From positions 1 through 9,907 of the forward strand of contig JAITLH010000050.1 in the NCBI GenBank assembly GCA_031277995.1: a stretch of DNA of 9,907 nt. Reading direction: 5' to 3'. A model generated the notes under the pieces. The model was given only the letters and a program-made list of their open reading frames with translations. It was not told the origin of the DNA and did not search any database. Shown piece by piece: positions 6,708 through 9,907 of the stretch; the stretch's first letter is position 1; each line of letters opens with the position of its first letter. A program made the position numbers and the translations under genes. The DNA comes from Deltaproteobacteria bacterium. GTDB lineage: Bacteria; Desulfobacterota; Desulfarculia; Adiutricales; Adiutricaceae.

Positions 6708-7562
6708 ATGACCACCGACTACAAAGCCCTAAAAAACGGCGGCTTTATGCGCCAGACCCAAAAAGACCTTTTTTCCCTTAGACTCAAAGTGGTTGGCGGA
6801 AACCTCACCACCGCCCAGCTAAAAACCATAACCGAGGTGGCCGATCTCTACGGAAAAGGCCACGTTCATTTAACCTCGCGCCAGGGCTTGGAGATCCCCT
6901 ACGTGGCCTTAAAGGACGTCGAGACGGTCAAACAAAAACTGGCCCAGGGCGGCGTGGACACGGGCGTGTGCGGCCCCAGGGTCAGGACGGTCACGGCCTG
7001 CCAAGGCTCGACGGTTTGTCCCAGCGGTTGCATCGATACCCTGGCCGTGGCCGAAAACATCTCCGAGCGCTACTTTGGCCGGGTTTTGCCCCATAAGTTT
7101 AAGTTTGGGGTGACCGGCTGCCAAAACAACTGCCTTAAGGCCGAGGAAAACGATCTGGGCATCAAGGGCGGCTATTTGATTAGCTGGGACAAGGAAGATT
7201 GTACTTTCTGCGGGGTGTGCGCGAAGGTTTGCCGCGAAGGGGCCATAGAGGTAACCGACGACCAAGTCATCCTAAACGCCGCCAAATGCAACCACTGCGG
7301 GCGCTGCGTAAAATCTTGCCCAACCGACGCCTGGAAAGGCCAAAGCGGCTACCTGCTTTCCTTTGGGGGCCTATTCGGAAACCGAATCGCCCAGGGCGTC
7401 GAGATCCTCGGAATCGTTTCCAACCTCGATTCCATCTTCAAGGCCTCGGACGCCGCCCTTGATTTTTTCGATCGCCACGGCCAGTCCGGGGAAAGGTTCA
7501 GGACGGTCATCGATCGCGCCGGCTGGGACGAATTTAAAAAAGCCCTAAGCCACGTGGCTTAA
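6708..7562 (+). CDS. Small siroheme sulfite reductase with two ferredoxin clusters (AsrC/Fsr-C-like)
   Basis: Predicted to reduce sulfite to sulfide with six electrons. The 284-residue protein has an N-terminal nitrite/sulfite-reductase ferredoxin-like half (about 20-85, with VHLTSRQGLE at 53-62). The siroheme-[4Fe-4S] ligand pattern follows as Cys98-x5-Cys104 and Cys138-x3-Cys142 (TACQGSTVCPSGC, TGCQNNCLKAEENDLG). Two classical [4Fe-4S] motifs are inserted after it: Cys165/168/171/175 and Cys194/197/200/204. It is much shorter than assimilatory CysI and resembles AsrC and the small sulfite reductases of anaerobes. ATG 6708 is chosen for AGGGAGG 13 bases upstream; an upstream in-frame start at 6630 would add 26 residues that do not resemble the family. 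Lying between cysDN and the sulfur-carrier genes, it fits sulfite rather than nitrite. The electron donor is not in the window. Confidence 0.82.
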   Translation: MTTDYKALKNGGFMRQTQKDLFSLRLKVVGGNLTTAQLKTITEVADLYGKGHVHLTSRQGLEIPYVALKDVETVKQKLAQGGVDTGVCGPRVRTVTACQGSTVCPSGCIDTLAVAENISERYFGRVLPHKFKFGVTGCQNNCLKAEENDLGIKGGYLISWDKEDCTFCGVCAKVCREGAIEVTDDQVILNAAKCNHCGRCVKSCPTDAWKGQSGYLLSFGGLFGNRIAQGVEILGIVSNLDSIFKASDAALDFFDRHGQSGERFRTVIDRAGWDEFKKALSHVA

Positions 7563-7571
7563 ACCCCAACG

Positions 7572-7595
7572 CCCCTGGCCCCGCGGGGCCCGGGG
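7572..7595 (+). other. GC-rich hairpin after the sulfite reductase gene
   Basis: A near-perfect palindrome centred on GGCCCCGCGGGGCC (7577-7590), flanked by CCCC and GGGG with one mismatch, lies 10 bases after the stop. No T-run follows. It could stabilise the 3' end of the message or weaken read-through into tusA. Confidence 0.5.
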
Positions 7596-7639
7596 TGACG
7601 GGACAAACAAAAATCGCCAGCGATTAAAACGTTGGCCGT

Positions 7640-7730
7640 GGCCAGCGGCCAGTGGCCAGCGGCCAGTGGCCAGCGGCCAGTGGCCAGTGGCCAGCGGCCA
7701 GCGGCCAGTAACCAGTGGCCAGCGGCCAGA
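7640..7730 (+). repeat. Heptanucleotide tandem array, 13 units of GGCCAGY
   Basis: Thirteen consecutive 7-bp units fill 91 bases: GGCCAGC and GGCCAGT in mixed order, one AACCAGT unit at 7710-7716 and a final GGCCAGA. The array ends one base before the AAGGGAG ribosome-binding site (7732-7738) of the TusA-like gene. In the tusA frame the odd AACCAGT unit creates a TAA stop at 7709-7711. GGCC and TGGCCA words in neighbouring units can pair, so the RNA can form many alternative small hairpins. Perfect short units suggest recent slippage and possible length variation. Confidence 0.93.
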
Positions 7731-7747
7731 CAAGGGAGAACGACATC

Positions 7748-8008
7748 GTGAGCCAAAAAAAAGAACCGCCCCAAGCCCAGGGCAAAGTTGACGTGACGGA
7801 CGTGGTCTGTCCCATGACTTTCGTAAAAACCAAGGTGGCCTTGGACGATCTTGACCCCGGGCAAATCCTCTCCATCCGCATAAACGACGGCGAGCCCATT
7901 CGAAACGTCCCCCAAAGCCTCAAAGAAGATGGGCACCTGGTCCTGGGCTTAAACGATAACGGCGACGGGACCTATGAGCTCGTCGTCAAAAAGGGCCAAG
8001 ACCGATAG
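7748..8008 (+). CDS. tusA: TusA-family sulfur-transfer protein
   Basis: Small (86-residue) cytoplasmic protein of the TusA/YeeD/SirA fold, in which a conserved Cys carries sulfur as a persulfide. The motif is VVCPMTFVKTKVAL with Cys21 and a CPMT core in place of the CPxP seen in E. coli TusA; this CPMT form also occurs in other family members. The C-terminal half (RINDGEPIRNVPQSLKEDGH) fits the family. I chose GTG 7748 because AAGGGAG lies 9 bases upstream; another in-frame GTG at 7715 sits inside the heptamer array with no ribosome-binding site. Position between the sulfite reductase and sulfur-carrier genes suggests that it receives sulfur from reduction or hands it to the carrier or its E1. 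It has not been shown here to act in tRNA thiolation, and no tusBCDE genes are present. Confidence 0.8.
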   Translation: MSQKKEPPQAQGKVDVTDVVCPMTFVKTKVALDDLDPGQILSIRINDGEPIRNVPQSLKEDGHLVLGLNDNGDGTYELVVKKGQDR

Positions 8009-8036
8009 AGGCTAAGATCGATGGCCCGTTTTTTTT
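7993..8036 (+). terminator. Rho-independent terminator-like hairpin at the end of tusA
   Basis: GGGCCA (7993-7998) pairs with TGGCCC (8022-8027), with an inner CGAT/ATCG stem, and eight T follow at 8029-8036. The 5' arm lies within the last tusA codons. It would reduce transcription into the carrier/E1/protease genes unless it is an attenuator or those genes have their own promoter. Confidence 0.65.
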
Positions 8037-8088
8037 CTCGCCTTGGCCAAATAAAGGCCTGGGCGACCTTTGGAGGTAAGCCGGAACC

Positions 8089-8355
8089 ATGAATCTCGTT
8101 ATCGCCGGAGTAAACAAGGCCTTTGACCAAGGCCTGACCGTTTCGGAACTCCTGGTTTTGGAAAAGGTCCAAAACCCCGAATACGTGACCGTGGCCTTAA
8201 ACGACGAGTTTGTCGATAACCCCCTGGAATCCAAAAAAGTCCTAAACGACGGCGATCAGGTGGAGTTTTTGTATTTCATGGGCGGGGGCCAAGGGCTAGG
8301 CCTTAGCCCCGGGGCCTTTGGCCCAAAGGCTTTTGGGCCGGGCCAAAAATTTTAA
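8089..8355 (+). CDS. ThiS/HcyS-like sulfur-carrier protein with C-terminal tail beyond Gly-Gly
   Basis: 88-residue ubiquitin-fold sulfur carrier. Family marks are VTVALNDEFV (33-42) and the end of the fold, DGDQVEFLYFMGGG (54-67). In this family the terminal Gly is adenylated and turned into a thiocarboxylate. Here the Gly run (65-67) is followed by 21 more residues, Gln68 to Phe88, starting QGLGLSPG and containing AFGP twice, so the carrier cannot be activated until trimmed. The JAMM protease two genes on is the obvious trimming enzyme. HcyS of Wolinella and its protease HcyD form a precedent with a one-residue tail. Start ATG 8089 has a strong GGAGGT (8072-8077). The gene follows a terminator-like hairpin and is 16 bases from the E1-like gene. 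It could serve thiamine (ThiS) or molybdopterin (MoaD) synthesis, but the neighbours argue for homocysteine or cysteine formation. Confidence 0.85.
   Translation: MNLVIAGVNKAFDQGLTVSELLVLEKVQNPEYVTVALNDEFVDNPLESKKVLNDGDQVEFLYFMGGGQGLGLSPGAFGPKAFGPGQKF
8314..8339 (+). other. Two overlapping, mutually exclusive hairpins in the carrier tail
   Basis: GCCTTT (8314-8319) pairs with AAAGGC (8325-8330), followed by TTTT. Alternatively GGCCCAAA (8320-8327) pairs perfectly with TTTGGGCC (8332-8339) around a GGCT loop. They share the middle arm and cannot form together. They lie inside the codons of the post-Gly-Gly tail, about 33 bases before the next start codon. Confidence 0.5.
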
Positions 8356-8371
8356 AGGGGAGTCGCCAAAA

Positions 8372-9181
8372 ATGGCCTTTACCAACCAACAACTTGAGCG
8401 CTATTCCCGGCATATCCTCCTTAGGGAGTTTGGCACCAAGGGTCAAAAAAAGCTCCTGGAATCCAAGGTCCTAATCATCGGGGCCGGGGGCCTGGGTTCG
8501 CCGGCGGCCATGTATTTGGCGGCGGCCGGGGTGGGCGCCATTGGACTGGCCGATGACGACCGGGTGGATCTCTCAAATTTGCAGCGGCAAATATTACACG
8601 CGACCGCCGATTTGGGAAAACCCAAGGTCCAGTCGGGCGCCGAGACCATTTTGGCCATAAACCCCGAGGTTAAGGTTAACCTCCACCCGGGACTGGTCAA
8701 GGCCGATAACGTCTTGTCTTTGATCGAGCCCTACGATTTTGTCCTGGACGGCACGGACAATTTTTCCGCCAAATTTTTAATAAACGACGCCTGCGTCATC
8801 GCCCGCAAACCCTTTTCCCACGCCGGGATTATCCGTTTCCAAGGCCAACTTCTAACTTACCTCCCCGGCCAAGGGCCGTGTTACCGCTGCCTTTTTTTAA
8901 AACCCCCGCCCCCCGAGGCCATCCCCACTTGCCGCCAAGCCGGGGTCATCGGGGCCATGGCCGGGGTGATAGGTTGCCTCCAGGCCCTGGAAACAATAAA
9001 ATGTCTAACGGGCCTGGGAAAACCCCTAACCGGTTTCCTGGTCACCTTTGAGGCCCTGGGCATGGATTTTAGAAAAATCAAGGTGCCCGCGAGGGCCGAC
9101 TGCCCGGTCTGCGGCCCCAGGCCGACCATTCTCGCGCCCGAGGATTACGATCCCCCGGCCTGCGATCTCAAAAACCCCTAA
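8372..9181 (+). CDS. MoeB/ThiF/HcyF-like E1 enzyme activating the sulfur carrier
   Basis: 269-residue adenylyltransferase predicted to form carrier-AMP from the carrier's C-terminal Gly and ATP, ready for attack by sulfide or a persulfide. The nucleotide-binding motif GAGGLGSP (37-44), acidic Asp61, arginine finger region SNLQRQIL (68-75, Arg72) and catalytic Asp129 in DGTDN are present. Zinc is bound by Cys170/Cys173 (PCYRC) and Cys244/Cys247 (CPVC). Cys187 in PTCRQAGVIG sits at the position of the reactive Cys of the family. There is no C-terminal rhodanese domain, unlike MoeZ/MOCS3 types. ATG 8372 with AAAGGGGAG (8354-8362) overlapping the carrier stop is a better start than an upstream in-frame GTG/ATG at 8318, which lies inside the carrier gene. 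Closest functional parallel: HcyF of Wolinella; MoeB or ThiF remain possible by sequence alone. Confidence 0.87.
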   Translation: MAFTNQQLERYSRHILLREFGTKGQKKLLESKVLIIGAGGLGSPAAMYLAAAGVGAIGLADDDRVDLSNLQRQILHATADLGKPKVQSGAETILAINPEVKVNLHPGLVKADNVLSLIEPYDFVLDGTDNFSAKFLINDACVIARKPFSHAGIIRFQGQLLTYLPGQGPCYRCLFLKPPPPEAIPTCRQAGVIGAMAGVIGCLQALETIKCLTGLGKPLTGFLVTFEALGMDFRKIKVPARADCPVCGPRPTILAPEDYDPPACDLKNP

Positions 9182-9282
9182 GCCCAGGCGGCCTTAAAAA
9201 AACCAAAAGTGGGCGCGCCAAAAGAAACCAAAATAGACCCAAACGCCCCAAACCCGTTAAGCCCAAACAAAACGGTGACGCC
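9182..9282 (+). other. A/C-rich spacer between the E1-like gene and the protease gene
   Basis: 101 bases with poly-A and CCC runs and no gene, strong hairpin or promoter that I can identify. Only a poor ribosome-binding site (GGTGA, 9274-9278) precedes the protease start, so the protease may be translated weakly. Confidence 0.5.
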
Positions 9283-9732
9283 ATGAAAATTACCCTAAGC
9301 CATGAAGTTTTCGCCAAGATCCTAAACCACGCCCGGGAGCAATTCCCCCTGGAGGCCTGCGGCCTAATCGCCGGCCAAGTCAAAGACGACCTAATCGAGA
9401 TAACCCAAGCCTATCCCCTAAAAAACGTCCAGGAAAGCCGGGAGCGCTTCTCAATCGATCCCCAGGACCAGCTTATCGCCACCAAAACCATCCGCTCCCA
9501 AGCCCTAACGCCCTTGGGCAATTTCCATTCCCACCCCGAAACCCCGGCCAGGCCCTCTCCCGAGGATCTAAAACTCTACCTTGACCCCAAAGCCACTTAC
9601 CTCATCATAAGCCTGGCCGAACGCCAGCCCGTCGTAAAAGCCTTTGGCCTCCAAATCGAGGACGGCCAAACCCTCCCCGTCGAACGCGATCTCGAAATAC
9701 TCAAACCCAACAAGGGCTCGAAATTAAACTAA
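9283..9732 (+). CDS. JAMM metalloprotease (M67 family, Mec/HcyD-like)
   Basis: 149-residue zinc isopeptidase-type protease. The full JAMM motif is intact: Glu24 (PLEACGLIAG), then His82-x-His84-x7-Ser92-x2-Asp95 in NFHSHPETPARPSPED. His82, His84 and Asp95 should bind zinc, with Glu24 as the general base and Ser92 supporting the water. Mec (mycobacteria) and HcyD (Wolinella) of this family cut after the Gly-Gly of the sulfur carrier, first to expose it and later to free cysteine or homocysteine. That role fits the tailed carrier encoded at 8089-8355. It is a single-domain protein with no ubiquitin-binding additions. The ribosome-binding site is poor; the start is the first ATG in a frame that begins with a family-like MKITLSHEVFAKIL. 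A hairpin starts at its stop codon, so it is probably the last gene of the unit. Confidence 0.88.
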   Translation: MKITLSHEVFAKILNHAREQFPLEACGLIAGQVKDDLIEITQAYPLKNVQESRERFSIDPQDQLIATKTIRSQALTPLGNFHSHPETPARPSPEDLKLYLDPKATYLIISLAERQPVVKAFGLQIEDGQTLPVERDLEILKPNKGSKLN

Positions 9733-9751
9733 ACCCGGGCCGCCCCGGGTT
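9732..9751 (+). terminator. Perfect hairpin at the end of the protease gene
   Basis: AACCCGGG (9732-9739) pairs perfectly with CCCGGGTT (9744-9751) around CCGC, beginning on the last base of the stop codon. Only a weak T-tract (AACTTTACC) follows, so it may act together with the second hairpin. Confidence 0.6.
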
Positions 9752-9759
9752 AACTTTAC

Positions 9760-9779
9760 CCTTACTTCGTAAGGCTTTT
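9760..9779 (+). terminator. Second hairpin with T-run after the protease gene
   Basis: CCTTAC (9760-9765) pairs with GTAAGG (9769-9774) around TTC, then CTTTT. With the hairpin just upstream it makes a convincing tandem end to the transcript. Confidence 0.5.
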
Positions 9780-9907
9780 GGCCAAGCCACCCCCAATATC
9801 GCCCCAATGGCCTGGCCGCGTCTGGCCCAATCCCCCTAGCCCCACCCCCCAGCCCTTAAAGCTCGCCAATAAACGAAAAAAAAAAAACCCCAACGTTACG
9901 GTACCGG
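9780..9907. other. Non-coding A/C-rich end of the window
   Basis: No gene seen. A run of 12 A lies at about 9876-9887 and C-rich tracts precede it. Any continuation of the pathway (such as a MetY or CysM-type enzyme) would lie beyond the window. Confidence 0.5.

Noticed and set aside
906..7515. Repeated CGATCG palindromes (for example 906-911, 1263-1268, near 3529, 5466, 6239, 7468 and 7510), like the cyanobacterial HIP1 motif.
   Set aside because: About eight copies against a rough expectation of three is only a mild excess, and only one has the full GCGATCGC form; the gene content is not cyanobacterial.
6708..7562. Nitrite reductase instead of sulfite reductase.
   Set aside because: The siroheme motifs cannot tell them apart with certainty, but all neighbours belong to sulfur metabolism and no nitrogen genes are seen.
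7559..7936. Minus-strand open frames across the heptamer array giving proteins rich in ATGHWPL repeats.
   Set aside because: They are translations of the 7-bp repeat and the antisense of tusA; no ribosome-binding site or family likeness supports them.
8089..9732. Carrier, E1 and JAMM protease as a bacterial ubiquitin-like conjugation or anti-phage (Bil/CBASS-type) system.
   Set aside because: There is no E2-like protein or defence effector; the carrier and E1 look like the ThiS/MoeB type and sit among sulfate-reduction genes, which explains them better.

Overview
The window carries a single-strand block of ten genes, all on the + strand, that together describe assimilatory sulfate reduction in what is probably a strict anaerobe. 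The enzyme set points that way: an AprAB-type APS reductase used with CysD/CysN, a small siroheme sulfite reductase with built-in ferredoxin clusters, and a sulfur-carrier/E1/JAMM-protease module. Such sets are known from anaerobic Deltaproteobacteria/Desulfobacterota, Clostridia and Epsilonproteobacteria. I cannot fix the phylum from sequence alone; a desulfobacterotal or clostridial lineage is my best guess. The DNA is moderately GC-rich and strikingly rich in GGCC tetranucleotides. No RNA genes, CRISPR arrays or mobile elements were found.

Layout: 1-300, A/C-rich non-coding DNA with degenerate repeats and a candidate promoter; 301-1377, CysA sulfate-importer ATPase; 1378-1657, a G/T-rich leader region with a good candidate promoter, a 17-bp direct repeat and an attenuator-like hairpin; 1658-3634 aprA and 3639-4010 aprB; a hairpin; 4093-4893 cysD and 4893-6590 cysN, overlapping by one base; 6708-7562, a short siroheme sulfite reductase; 7640-7730, a heptanucleotide tandem array; 7748-8008, a TusA-family protein followed by a terminator-like hairpin; 8089-8355, a ThiS/HcyS-like sulfur carrier; 8372-9181, a MoeB/ThiF/HcyF-like activating enzyme; 9283-9732, a JAMM (Mec/HcyD-like) metalloprotease, closed by two hairpins. 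The last 130 bases hold nothing I recognise.

How the genes fit together (inference from families): CysA energises sulfate uptake, with its permease partners outside the window. CysDN makes APS, AprAB reduces APS to sulfite without a PAPS step, and the siroheme enzyme reduces sulfite to sulfide. The E1-like protein adenylates the C-terminal glycine of the carrier, which is loaded with sulfide (or sulfur handed over by TusA) as a thiocarboxylate. The JAMM protease would expose the Gly-Gly end and later free the amino acid. This parallels the HcyS-HcyF-HcyD homocysteine route described in Wolinella succinogenes and the CysO-Mec cysteine route of mycobacteria. The PLP enzyme that would complete it (MetY or a CysM/CysK type) is not in the window.

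The most unusual points are a carrier with about 21 residues after the Gly-Gly-Gly; a CysN with about 155 extra C-terminal residues and no APS-kinase motif; a Gly/Gln-rich insert in AprA that shares an 18-bp element with the carrier tail; a 13-unit heptamer array directly before the tusA ribosome-binding site; and a reversal of G/C strand bias over aprA-aprB.
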